Assembly: GCA_030601015.1 (NCBI GenBank)
Contig: JAUVUO010000034.1
Location: 1 to 9,742 of the forward strand
DNA from: Candidatus Omnitrophota bacterium
GTDB lineage: Bacteria > Omnitrophota > Gorgyraeia > Duberdicusellales > 4484-171
Direction of reading: 5' to 3'
DNA length: 9,742 bases
Each line of letters starts with the position of its first letter. Position 1 is the stretch's first letter. The notes below the pieces were generated by a model. That model had not been told where the DNA came from and searched no databases. It saw only the letters and a list, made by a program, of their open reading frames with translations. Below are positions 1 to 6,674 of this stretch, one piece after another. The position numbers and the translations under genes were made by a program.

Positions 1-602
1 CCGGTATTAATAAAAGCTGAATATCCTGTGGCTTGAGATTCTCTTAAATCTAAATAAAGGCCAAGGGCATTTCCTGCGAAATCAAATTTTAATTTAAAAG
101 TGTAATTAACTTGATAGGTTAAGCCTTCTTCCAAGTATGCCTTTATTTTTTTTATCCTTTGGAAATATTCTTTTCTATTGATATTAGGTTTTATATTTTT
201 TATTTTATAAGTTATATTGTCTTTTTCAACAAGAGGTTTTCTCAATAAGTCCTTATATCTTTTTTTATGCGATATTACTTTTGGATTTTTACATACTCCT
301 AACCAGGCTAAAGGGGCTTTTGTTTTGGCTCTTAATTTATCCAGGGCCGGTTCCAAAAAATAGCCGAACTCATAAGAGAAGTAACCGCAAAGCCAGTAAC
401 CTTTGTTTAGATAGGTTTCAGCTTTCTTAAAAAACAAATTGATATCATCACCATAATTAAAAGTAATTATTTTATGAAAATTTTCAAAAAGCAAAGACTC
501 TTTATTAGCTGCATCGGAACTTGCTGTTTCCAAAAAAACAACCGGTGAATCTATTGATTGGTTTAACAATCCCTTTATATCTTCTGATGAAAAACTATAC
601 AT
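1..602 (-). CDS. pabB: Aminodeoxychorismate synthase component I (PabB), N-terminal part, cut by window edge
   Basis: PabB converts chorismate and ammonia (from PabA) to 4-amino-4-deoxychorismate, for p-aminobenzoate and folate synthesis in the cytoplasm. Only the first 200 codons are present; the frame is open to the window edge. Residues 21-41 (VVFLETASSDAANKESLLFE) match the PabB-type N-terminus, in which an FLET stretch is followed by a charged segment and LLFEN. Residues 69-83 (YWLCGYFSYEFGYFL) fit the N-terminal domain. Residues 141-168 start the chorismate-binding domain, with KIKAYLEEG and TYQVNYT. The usual GDTYQVN reads GLTYQVN here. The catalytic lysine region and any fused PabC lyase domain lie beyond the edge. 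The ATG at 602 has an AAAGGA Shine-Dalgarno seven bases upstream. Anthranilate synthase TrpE is the main alternative, but the N-terminal pattern favours PabB. Confidence 0.85.
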   Translation of the reverse strand, partial: MYSFSSEDIKGLLNQSIDSPVVFLETASSDAANKESLLFENFHKIITFNYGDDINLFFKKAETYLNKGYWLCGYFSYEFGYFLEPALDKLRAKTKAPLAWLGVCKNPKVISHKKRYKDLLRKPLVEKDNITYKIKNIKPNINRKEYFQRIKKIKAYLEEGLTYQVNYTFKLKFDFAGNALGLYLDLRESQATGYSAFINT

Positions 603-621
603 TACAATTCCTTTATATCTT
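564..621 (-). repeat. Imperfect direct repeat straddling the pabB start
   Basis: Two 20-base copies, at 564-583 and 602-621, agree at 18 of 20 positions and are offset by 38 bases. On the minus strand both contain AAGATATAAAGG followed by a base and ATTGT. The right-hand copy supplies the pabB Shine-Dalgarno. The left-hand copy codes for residues DIKGLL of PabB. Because 38 is not a multiple of three, the two copies fall in different frames relative to the pabB start. A local tandem duplication is the simplest inference. Confidence 0.6.
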
Positions 622-712
622 TTAAACTGCAAGAATACAACTTATAATCTGGAAGAGGGAAGGTATCTTGGGACTGTTGCCAAATGCGGCATTCTAAAGG
701 CAGGAAACTATT

Positions 713-1513
713 TTATTTTTGACAATTAGGGCAAAAACAAGTTCCTCTGCCTCCAATTGATATTTTTTTTATCGGTTCTTGGCAGACTAAACAAGGTTTC
801 TTTTCTCGGCCATAAACCTTAAGTCTTTTTTCCATGCCGCCCTTTTCCCCTTCTAAATTCCTATATGAGTCAACTGAAGAACCTTTATATTTTATCCCTT
901 CATTTAAGACTAAAAGCATAGATTTATAAAGATTCGTTACTGCTTTTTCTTTTAAAAAATTAGCTATAGTTTTCGGGTCTATCTTAGCAAGGAATAGTGC
1001 CTCTTGAGCATAAATATTACCTATTCCGGCAATTACTTTCTGGTCCATCAATAAAGGTTTTATTTTAGTTTTTTTTGCTTTTAAAATCTTACCGAAATCT
1101 TCTAAATTTATATCAAAAGGTTCAGGGCCTAAAGATTTTATAAATTTCAAATCCTTATAATCACTTCTAAATTTTAATTCTCCCAGCAATCTCTGGTCCA
1201 TATAATTTAAAAAATTACCACCTGACAACTCAAAAGAAACTCTTGCATTATCCTCTTTTTTCCCATATAACAACCAGCCTGAAATCCTTAAATGTATAAT
1301 AAGAAATTTATCTTTTTTAAATTTAATTATTAAAACTTTTGCTCTTCTTATAACTTCCTTAACTGTTTCTCCCAATATCCCATTTTTAAAACTCTCAGCA
1401 TCAGGCTCTTTGATGACCACTTTACTGTTTATTTGTATACTAATAATTTTTTTATTGAGTATCCTCTTTTCCAGTTGTCTTTTAATTGTTTCAACTTCCG
1501 GTAATTCCGGCAT
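713..1513 (-). CDS. mutM: Formamidopyrimidine-DNA glycosylase (Fpg/MutM)
   Basis: Bifunctional base-excision repair enzyme: it excises 8-oxoguanine and ring-opened purines from DNA and cleaves the backbone by beta/delta elimination. At 266 residues it has the usual length. It starts MPELPEVET, giving the catalytic N-terminal Pro (P2) and Glu (E3). K59 in RRAKVLIIKF matches the conserved beta-elimination lysine. The H2TH region is at about 155-180 (LLMDQKVIAGIGNIYAQEAL). A C-terminal zinc finger uses C241, C244, C261 and C264, with the GGRGT arginine at 256. The helix-probing triad, Met/Arg/Phe in the E. coli enzyme, appears to be Ile77/Arg108/Leu110 here (HLRISG and DQRLLG). The start at 1513 has a GAGG Shine-Dalgarno about seven bases upstream. 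yjbQ ends 31 bases before the start. Confidence 0.96.
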   Translation of the reverse strand: MPELPEVETIKRQLEKRILNKKIISIQINSKVVIKEPDAESFKNGILGETVKEVIRRAKVLIIKFKKDKFLIIHLRISGWLLYGKKEDNARVSFELSGGNFLNYMDQRLLGELKFRSDYKDLKFIKSLGPEPFDINLEDFGKILKAKKTKIKPLLMDQKVIAGIGNIYAQEALFLAKIDPKTIANFLKEKAVTNLYKSMLLVLNEGIKYKGSSVDSYRNLEGEKGGMEKRLKVYGREKKPCLVCQEPIKKISIGGRGTCFCPNCQK

Positions 1514-1544
1514 ATTTTTACCTCTTCATTAAACTAATATTGCC

Positions 1545-1934
1545 TTACAATACTTTTATATAAATTTTTCTGTTTCGCGGGCCGTCAAACTCACAGAAAT
1601 AAATTCCCTGCCAAGTTCCTAAAACTAACTTTCCATTATTAATTATAATATTCAAAGAATTTCCCATCATAGATGCTTTAATATGGGCATCGGAGTTACC
1701 TTCGGAATGTAAAAAATTGTTTCCTTCGGGAACAACTTTTTTTAAATGATTGATGATATCTTTTTTAACTGCCGGGTCGGCATTTTCGTTAATTGTTAAA
1801 CCCGCGGTTGTATGAGGGCAGAATACTATACAAATTCCATCTTTTATTTTTTTATCTCCAACAACTTGCGCGACCCTGGATGTTATATCCATAAGCTCGC
1901 ATCTATTGGAAGTTTTTAAGTCCAAAATTTTCAT
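1545..1934 (-). CDS. yjbQ: YjbQ family protein (UPF0047; secondary thiamine-phosphate synthase)
   Basis: This is a 129-residue single-domain protein of the widespread YjbQ/UPF0047 family. Family members from E. coli have been reported to have weak thiamine-phosphate synthase activity; the physiological role is unsettled. All family blocks are present: HTTAGLTINENADPAV (41-56), HSEGNSDAHIKASMMG (76-91) and GTWQGIYFCEFDGPR (106-120). Their His and acidic residues are thought to form a metal or phosphate site. Length is normal and there is no signal peptide or membrane segment. The start at 1934 is supported by an AGGAGGA site at 1944-1950, which lies inside the last codons of the upstream zinc-ribbon gene. 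Only three bases separate the two genes, so coupled translation is likely. No other thiamine gene is nearby. Confidence 0.93.
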   Translation of the reverse strand: MKILDLKTSNRCELMDITSRVAQVVGDKKIKDGICIVFCPHTTAGLTINENADPAVKKDIINHLKKVVPEGNNFLHSEGNSDAHIKASMMGNSLNIIINNGKLVLGTWQGIYFCEFDGPRNRKIYIKVL

Positions 1935-1937
1935 ATC

Positions 1938-2165
1938 TTAAAATCCTCCTAAAGCAAAAATAATAAAAACAATAATTGCAATTATTGCTGTCCAAACAAA
2001 CCATTTAGGTTTTTTATGAAAATAAACTTCTTCCCCGCAATAAAGACACATTGTCGCATCTTGAGGGATAGGTTTTTTACAATTAGGGCAAGGAACTTTA
2101 TTCTTAAAATCCAATTCATCTTGCTGCTCAGTTATTTTACGAAAATCAAAGTACCCTTTATCCAT
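1938..2165 (-). CDS. Small zinc-ribbon protein with C-terminal membrane helix
   Basis: A 75-residue protein of unknown function. Residues 26-43 hold a double CxxC zinc ribbon (CPNCKKPIPQDATMCLYC; C26, C29, C40, C43). A basic and aromatic stretch (HKKPKWFVW) follows, then one hydrophobic helix at about 58-73 rich in Ile, Phe and Ala. With no signal peptide and lysines before the helix, it is probably a tail-anchored inner-membrane protein with the zinc ribbon in the cytoplasm (inference). The gene sits between the dUTPase-like gene (7 bases upstream) and yjbQ (3 bases downstream), so it is almost certainly co-transcribed. No clear Shine-Dalgarno precedes the ATG, which suggests translational coupling. 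Coding is supported by the zinc-ribbon pattern and tight packing. Confidence 0.8.
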   Translation of the reverse strand: MDKGYFDFRKITEQQDELDFKNKVPCPNCKKPIPQDATMCLYCGEEVYFHKKPKWFVWTAIIAIIVFIIFALGGF

Positions 2166-2172
2166 ATAACTA

Positions 2173-2685
2173 TTAATTTAAATTTTTATATATACCGGTA
2201 TATTCTTCTGTTTCTTCTACTTTAAAGAAAACCAATTGAACAATTCTCGCGTTCTCTTTAATTTTAATACCATAAATATTTTCTACAACCAAAATAAATT
2301 CTCCTTTACCTTTAAAGCCCGCGTCCCAAACTCCGTTCTGAGTAAACGCGCCCATTCTTAAGACCGAAGTCCTGGTAAATCCAAAGCCGGATAAATCATT
2401 AGGCAAATTCACCACTTCATTAGTTTTTATTTTATAAGCCCCTTTTTTCAAATTCCACCATCCAAACTTATCTTCCGGATTTTCTTTATCAGGTAATATT
2501 AGCTTACCTTTAGGAACTATCCGCTGGGAATTAGAAAAATCTAAAGCCCCGATAGAATCAAACTCAAAAATTTGGCTGACAGTTAAATCAAAACCACTTG
2601 GTGTTAACTGTTTATCTAAATTAATCCAGTTCTCAATTAAATTCTTTTCTTCAATCAATTGGTTAATTTCTTTTTTATTAAGCAT
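2173..2685 (-). CDS. dUTPase / dCTP deaminase superfamily protein, probably a dUTPase
   Basis: A 170-residue member of the trimeric dUTPase/Dcd fold family (COG0717). These enzymes act in the cytoplasm, hydrolysing dUTP to dUMP and/or deaminating dCTP. Visible family blocks are LTPSGFDLTV (27-36), FTRTSVLRMG (103-112), VWDAGFKGKG (119-128, with the Asp of the dUTPase motif), ARIVQLVFF (146-154) and the C-terminal YTGIYKN (162-168). The glutamate that activates water for deamination in true Dcd enzymes (LEF in E. coli) appears to be replaced by a hydrophobic residue around 129-133 (GEFILVV). By my hand alignment this favours dUTPase over dCTP deaminase. The ATG at 2685 has an AGAAGG Shine-Dalgarno. 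It lies 55 bases after carB, so pyrimidine nucleotide metabolism continues along the cluster. Which of the two activities it has is uncertain. Confidence 0.85.
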   Translation of the reverse strand: MLNKKEINQLIEEKNLIENWINLDKQLTPSGFDLTVSQIFEFDSIGALDFSNSQRIVPKGKLILPDKENPEDKFGWWNLKKGAYKIKTNEVVNLPNDLSGFGFTRTSVLRMGAFTQNGVWDAGFKGKGEFILVVENIYGIKIKENARIVQLVFFKVEETEEYTGIYKNLN

Positions 2686-2740
2686 ATTTTCAACCTTCTT
2701 TACTTAAATTGTCTATAAACATATTCTTTAAACTCTAACT

Positions 2741-5700
2741 CTACATTTTAATTCCAGTTTCATTATGACTATCTTTATAATAATCCTGAATTGATTTTGG
2801 TTCAATATTAGATTTTTTAATTGCGTCAATGCCTTCGACACTAGCTTTAGCCGCGGACATCGAAGTAATATAAGCTATTTTATTTTGAATTGCTGTTATA
2901 CGAATATAGCTGTCATCATGTTTACTTCTCCTGCCTGCCGGGGTATTTACAATAAGCTGAATTTCATTGTTTTTAACGGCATCTAATATGTTTGGCCTGC
3001 CTTCATGAAGTTTTTTAATTTCCTTATTATCTATTCCGTTTTCATTAAGGAAATTACTTGTTCCTTTAGTCGCGTATATATTAAATCCTAAGTTTTTAAT
3101 TTGTTTAGCAATAGGAAGCAATTCATCTTTATCCTTATCGCTTACTGTTATCAACACATTACCCTCCTCCGGCAGTTTTAACCCGGCGGCCTCCTGAGAT
3201 TTATAAAAAGCCTCACCAAAAGTACGGGCAACACCCATGACCTCACCGGTAGCTCTCATTTCAGGCCCTAATAAAGGATCTACATCTGGAAACATGTTAA
3301 AAGGAAATACCGCTTCTTTTACCGCGACATAGGAGAATTCCTTCTTAACAAGTTCAGGAAAATCCTTTATCTTTTTACCTAACACCAAACAAGTCGCAAT
3401 TCTTGCTATAGGTATTCCCGTAACTTTAGCAGCCAAAGGAACCGTCCTTGAAGCTCTGGGATTAGCTTCTAAAATGTAAACCTTCTCATCACATATGGCA
3501 TATTGAATATTAATTAGCCCTACAGTATTTAACTCTTTTGCTATTTTATCAGTATATTCTTCTATAATCCTTAAATGTTCCTTTTTGATTGATCTTGCGG
3601 GAATAACACAAGCAGAATCACCGGAATGAACCCCGGCCAACTCTATATGCTCCATAATTGTTGTAACAAAAGTTTCTTCACCGTCGCAAACAGCATCAAC
3701 CTCTACTTCTAAGGCATGCTCAAGAAACCTGTCAATAAGCATTGGGTACTCAGGGGTTATATTTATAGCATTCTCAGCATATTTGCGAAGCATATCTTCA
3801 TTATAGATAACTTCCATCCCTCTTCCTCCAAGAACAAACGAAGGCCTTACCATAAGGGGATAACCTATTTTTTTAGAAATTTCTATTGCCTCTTCTTTAG
3901 AACGGGCAATACCGCTTTCGGGTTGAGGAATATTAAGTTCTATTATTTTTTCTCTAAAGCGTTCTCTATCCTCGGCAAAACCTATGCTCTCAGGGCTGGT
4001 ACCTAAAATATTAACTCCGTTATCTTTTAATTCCTGAGAAATATTAAGAGGCGTTTGGCCTCCGAATTGAACAATCACTCCTTCCGGTTTTTCTTTTTCA
4101 TAAATAGCCAGGACATCTTCAACCGTTAAGGGTTCAAAATAAAGTTTATTCGATGTATCATAATCAGTAGACACCGTTTCAGGATTACAATTAACCATAA
4201 TAGAATCATATCCTAAATCACGTATAGCAAGTGCCGCATGAACACAAGTATAATCAAATTCAATACCCTGCCCAATCCTATTTGGCCCGCCGCCTAAAAT
4301 CATTATTTTCTTATTAGATGAAACCGGAACCTCATCCTTGCCGACATACGTCGAATAATAATAAGCCTTATTTTCAACCCCGCTTACAGGTACCGCGCAA
4401 AATTGTCCGGTTTTACCTAAGGCCAATCTTCTTTCTCTAATCTCTTTTTCTTTGACCTTAAAAAGCTCTCCTAAATATTTATCTGAAAACCCCCATTCTT
4501 TAGCTTTACTAAACTTTTCTTCCGGCAAATCTTTCCAGGAAAAAGTAAGGATTTCCTCTTCAAAATCAACCAACTCTTTTATTTCATTTATAAACCATGT
4601 TCCGATATGCGTCATATTGTAAAGCTCTTCTACGGATATTCCTTTACGCAAAGCTTCATACATCAAAAATATTCTTTGGCTTGAAGGGACAGCAAGTCTT
4701 CCTTTTATTTCAGAAAGACTAAGCCTTTTAAATTTCTCATCTCCTAATCCATATTTTTTTATTTCCAAAGAACGAATTGACTTTTGCATTGACTCTTTAA
4801 ACGTCTTTCCTATACTCATTACTTCACCCACTGCTTTCATCTGAGTTCCTAAAACATCTTTTGCTTTAGAAAACTTCTCAAAAGCCCATCGGGCAAATTT
4901 TACAACTACATAATCACCGCTTGGTACATATTTCTCTAAAGTGCCTTCTTTCCAATAAGGCATCTCATCCATGGTTATCCCAACAGCCAATTTAGTTGAA
5001 ATACGTGCTATGGGAAAACCTGTAGCTTTTGATGCCAAAGCCGAAGAACGCGAGGTTCTAGGATTAATCTCTATAACAACCACCCTATCATCCTCTACAT
5101 TATGAGCAAATTGGACATTGGTCCCCTCTAAGACGCCAATCGCCTCAACAATCTTATATGAAAAATCCTGTAATCTTTTTTGAAGTTCTTCCGGAACCGT
5201 AAGCATTGGCGCAACACAAAAGCTATCTCCGGTATGAACCCCCATAGGATCAACATTTTCTATAAAACAAACTGTAATCATTTGGTTTTTTTCATCTCTT
5301 ACCACTTCAAGTTCAAGTTCTTCCCACCCTAAAACCGATTCTTCAACTAAAACCTGATGAACAAGACTTACATTTAGCCCTCTATTAACAATAGTTCTTA
5401 ATTCTTCCACATTATAGGCAATTCCTCCACCGGTTCCTCCCATAGTGTAGGCCGGCCTAAGTACTACCGGATACCCTAATTTTTCAGCTATTTTCTCAGC
5501 TTCTTCTATCGAATTACAAGGCTCAGATTTTGCAACCTTAACTCCTAAGCTATTCATTAATTCTTTAAAAATAATTCTATCTTCACCTCTCTCTATAGCA
5601 TCGGCCTTAACACCAATAACTTCAACTCCATACTTCCTTAATATTCCTGCCTTATGCAAACTTGCCGAAAGATTAAGCGCAGTCTGTCCTCCCAAATTTG

Positions 5701-5962
5701 GCAAAAGAGCATCGGGTTTCTCAATCTGAATAATCTTTTCTATACTTTCTACAGTAAGAGGCTCAATATATGTCTTATCAGCCATACCCGGATCAGTCAT
5801 TATAGTAGCAGGATTTGAATTAACCAAAACTATCTCATATCCCTCTTCCTTTAAAGCTTTACAAGCCTGGGTCCCTGAATAATCAAATTCGCACGCTTGG
5901 CCGATTATTATAGGCCCTGACCCTATAATAATAATTTTTTTCAAATCTTTACGTTTTGCCAT
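2741..5962 (-). CDS. carB: Carbamoyl-phosphate synthase large subunit (CarB)
   Basis: CarB makes carbamoyl phosphate from bicarbonate, ammonia (delivered from glutamine by CarA) and two ATP, feeding PyrB and arginine synthesis. The 1073-residue chain is full length. It has an N-terminal carboxyphosphate half starting IIIIGSGPIIIGQACEFDY, with GGTGGGIAYN and EINPRTSRSSALASKATG. A middle oligomerisation region follows, then the second ATP-grasp half (GGGPNRIGQGIEFDY, EANPRASRTVPLAAKVTG). An MGS-like allosteric domain runs from about 935 to the end, with NTPAGRR. I chose the start at 5962 (MAKRKDLKK): a strong AAGGAGG lies four bases upstream and family members begin the same way. The in-frame ATG at 5977 would add five residues, but the ribosome site would then be inside the gene. 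carA is absent from the window, so its subunit must come from elsewhere. The LOG-like gene ends 17 bases upstream. Confidence 0.98.
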   Translation of the reverse strand: MAKRKDLKKIIIIGSGPIIIGQACEFDYSGTQACKALKEEGYEIVLVNSNPATIMTDPGMADKTYIEPLTVESIEKIIQIEKPDALLPNLGGQTALNLSASLHKAGILRKYGVEVIGVKADAIERGEDRIIFKELMNSLGVKVAKSEPCNSIEEAEKIAEKLGYPVVLRPAYTMGGTGGGIAYNVEELRTIVNRGLNVSLVHQVLVEESVLGWEELELEVVRDEKNQMITVCFIENVDPMGVHTGDSFCVAPMLTVPEELQKRLQDFSYKIVEAIGVLEGTNVQFAHNVEDDRVVVIEINPRTSRSSALASKATGFPIARISTKLAVGITMDEMPYWKEGTLEKYVPSGDYVVVKFARWAFEKFSKAKDVLGTQMKAVGEVMSIGKTFKESMQKSIRSLEIKKYGLGDEKFKRLSLSEIKGRLAVPSSQRIFLMYEALRKGISVEELYNMTHIGTWFINEIKELVDFEEEILTFSWKDLPEEKFSKAKEWGFSDKYLGELFKVKEKEIRERRLALGKTGQFCAVPVSGVENKAYYYSTYVGKDEVPVSSNKKIMILGGGPNRIGQGIEFDYTCVHAALAIRDLGYDSIMVNCNPETVSTDYDTSNKLYFEPLTVEDVLAIYEKEKPEGVIVQFGGQTPLNISQELKDNGVNILGTSPESIGFAEDRERFREKIIELNIPQPESGIARSKEEAIEISKKIGYPLMVRPSFVLGGRGMEVIYNEDMLRKYAENAINITPEYPMLIDRFLEHALEVEVDAVCDGEETFVTTIMEHIELAGVHSGDSACVIPARSIKKEHLRIIEEYTDKIAKELNTVGLINIQYAICDEKVYILEANPRASRTVPLAAKVTGIPIARIATCLVLGKKIKDFPELVKKEFSYVAVKEAVFPFNMFPDVDPLLGPEMRATGEVMGVARTFGEAFYKSQEAAGLKLPEEGNVLITVSDKDKDELLPIAKQIKNLGFNIYATKGTSNFLNENGIDNKEIKKLHEGRPNILDAVKNNEIQLIVNTPAGRRSKHDDSYIRITAIQNKIAYITSMSAAKASVEGIDAIKKSNIEPKSIQDYYKDSHNETGIKM

Positions 5963-5966
5963 GATG

Positions 5967-5973
5967 CCTCCTT
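5967..5973 (-). promoter_or_regulatory. Shine-Dalgarno that fixes the carB start
   Basis: Minus-strand AAGGAGG, four bases before the ATG at 5962. It lies between two in-frame ATGs (5977 and 5962) and can only serve the second. No Shine-Dalgarno is visible before the ATG at 5977. Confidence 0.8.
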
Positions 5974-5979
5974 GCATTT

Positions 5980-6447
5980 TTAAAGTTCTGTCAAAGATAT
6001 CTTCTGTTTTTTTAATTTTCTTATTTTTGCTATAGCTTGATGAACAGTTTTAACTTTTATAACACCTTTTATGTCCCAAGTATTTATACCTATAACATAT
6101 TTTTTCTCATTTAGAGCAAAAGCTATTTCAGATAAAGTTCCTTCCTTACCATCGATAGCAATTACAATTTCAGAAGATCTTACAACTACAATGTTTCGGG
6201 CATAACCTAATCCTGTGGGAATTTTAACATCCAAATATGAATTTGCGTCTTCAGCTCTATAACCGGGCAAAATGCCTACAGTCAGCCCCCCTTTTTCTTT
6301 TGCTCCTTTACAAACCGCCTCCATAACTCCAAACCCGCCTCCGCAAATAAGAGTCCACCCTTCTTGAGCTATAAGATTTCCTAAATCTTTAGCTATGTTA
6401 TAATTTTTTTTAGAACAATTTGAACCGCCGATTACTACCACATTCAT
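5980..6447 (-). CDS. SLOG/LOG-like Rossmann protein, TIGR00725 family
   Basis: A 155-residue single-domain protein of the LOG/SLOG superfamily (TIGR00725 type). Older annotations call this family a possible lysine decarboxylase, which is misleading. Visible blocks are the N-terminal VVVIGGSNCS (3-12), LICGGGFGVMEAVCKGAKEK (33-52), the GILPGY loop (58-63), TGLGYARNIVVVRSSE (78-93) and DGKEGTLSEIAFAL (99-112). True cytokinin-activating LOG enzymes carry PGGxGTxxE; here it reads DGKEGTLSE. A nucleotide-binding role is likely, but the substrate is unknown. It is cytoplasmic, with no membrane segment. The ATG at 6447 has only a weak Shine-Dalgarno (AGG about twelve bases upstream). It sits directly before carB, in a place where carA is often found, but it has no glutaminase features and is not a replacement for CarA. 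Confidence 0.85.
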   Translation of the reverse strand: MNVVVIGGSNCSKKNYNIAKDLGNLIAQEGWTLICGGGFGVMEAVCKGAKEKGGLTVGILPGYRAEDANSYLDVKIPTGLGYARNIVVVRSSEIVIAIDGKEGTLSEIAFALNEKKYVIGINTWDIKGVIKVKTVHQAIAKIRKLKKQKISLTEL

Positions 6448-6490
6448 AAATTGCAGCCTAATTTATTTAATTTTACAATCTGTGTAATCA

Positions 6491-6517
6491 GGGAATATTG
6501 CATCTTGCAACATTCCC
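6491..6517. repeat. Hairpin-forming inverted repeat just downstream of the tRNA
   Basis: On the plus strand GGGAAT (6491-6496) pairs with ATTCCC (6512-6517). Inside, TTGCA pairs with TGCAA around a TCT loop, with one A-C mismatch between the two stems. It starts 9 bases after the 3' end of the tRNA-Arg. No T-run follows in either direction, so it is not a standard intrinsic terminator. A processing or RNA-stability element is possible. Confidence 0.6.
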
Positions 6518-6525
6518 ATAAAACA

Positions 6526-6598
6526 TGTCCCCAGCAGGAATTGAACCTGCACTTTAGGCTTCGGAGGCCTACACTCTATCCATTTGAGCTATAGGGAC
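6526..6598 (-). tRNA. tRNA-Arg (anticodon CCG)
   Basis: A complete 73-base cloverleaf can be folded by hand. The 7-bp acceptor stem pairs GTCCCTA with TGGGGAC, with one wobble pair. The D stem pairs GCTC with GAGT. The anticodon stem pairs TAGGC with GCCTA around the loop CTCCGAA, giving anticodon CCG, which reads arginine codon CGG. A 4-base variable loop follows, then a T stem GCAGG/CCTGC with loop TTCAATT, and discriminator A. The 3' CCA is not encoded and would be added enzymatically. It lies 76 bases after pyrC in the same orientation. No clear promoter of its own was found, so it may be processed from the pyr transcript. Confidence 0.96.
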
Positions 6599-6674
6599 TA
6601 TTAAAATATTTTCTCCAGAAATATTGCCTTTGGAATAAATTGATTTTTAACAAACAACAAGGCGTGACTTAACC

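Noticed and set aside
2016..2225. Plus-strand open frame across the zinc-ribbon gene and the end of the dUTPase-like gene
   Set aside because: Antisense to two supported genes; low-complexity hydrophobic translation with no recognisable domain.
3716..4006. Plus-strand open frame of 96 codons inside carB
   Set aside because: It lies wholly antisense to strongly conserved CarB sequence and shows no family motif.
5963..5977. Longer carB with start at 5977
   Set aside because: The only strong Shine-Dalgarno lies inside this extension, and the family N-terminus begins at the next ATG.
6475..6490. ATCTGTGTAATC-like string resembling dispersed repeats in other genomes
   Set aside because: Only one copy is visible in the window, so it cannot be called a repeat.
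6605..6625. AT-only 7-bp inverted repeat just upstream of the tRNA
   Set aside because: A stem of only A-T pairs with a 7-base loop is weak and expected by chance in this AT-rich DNA.
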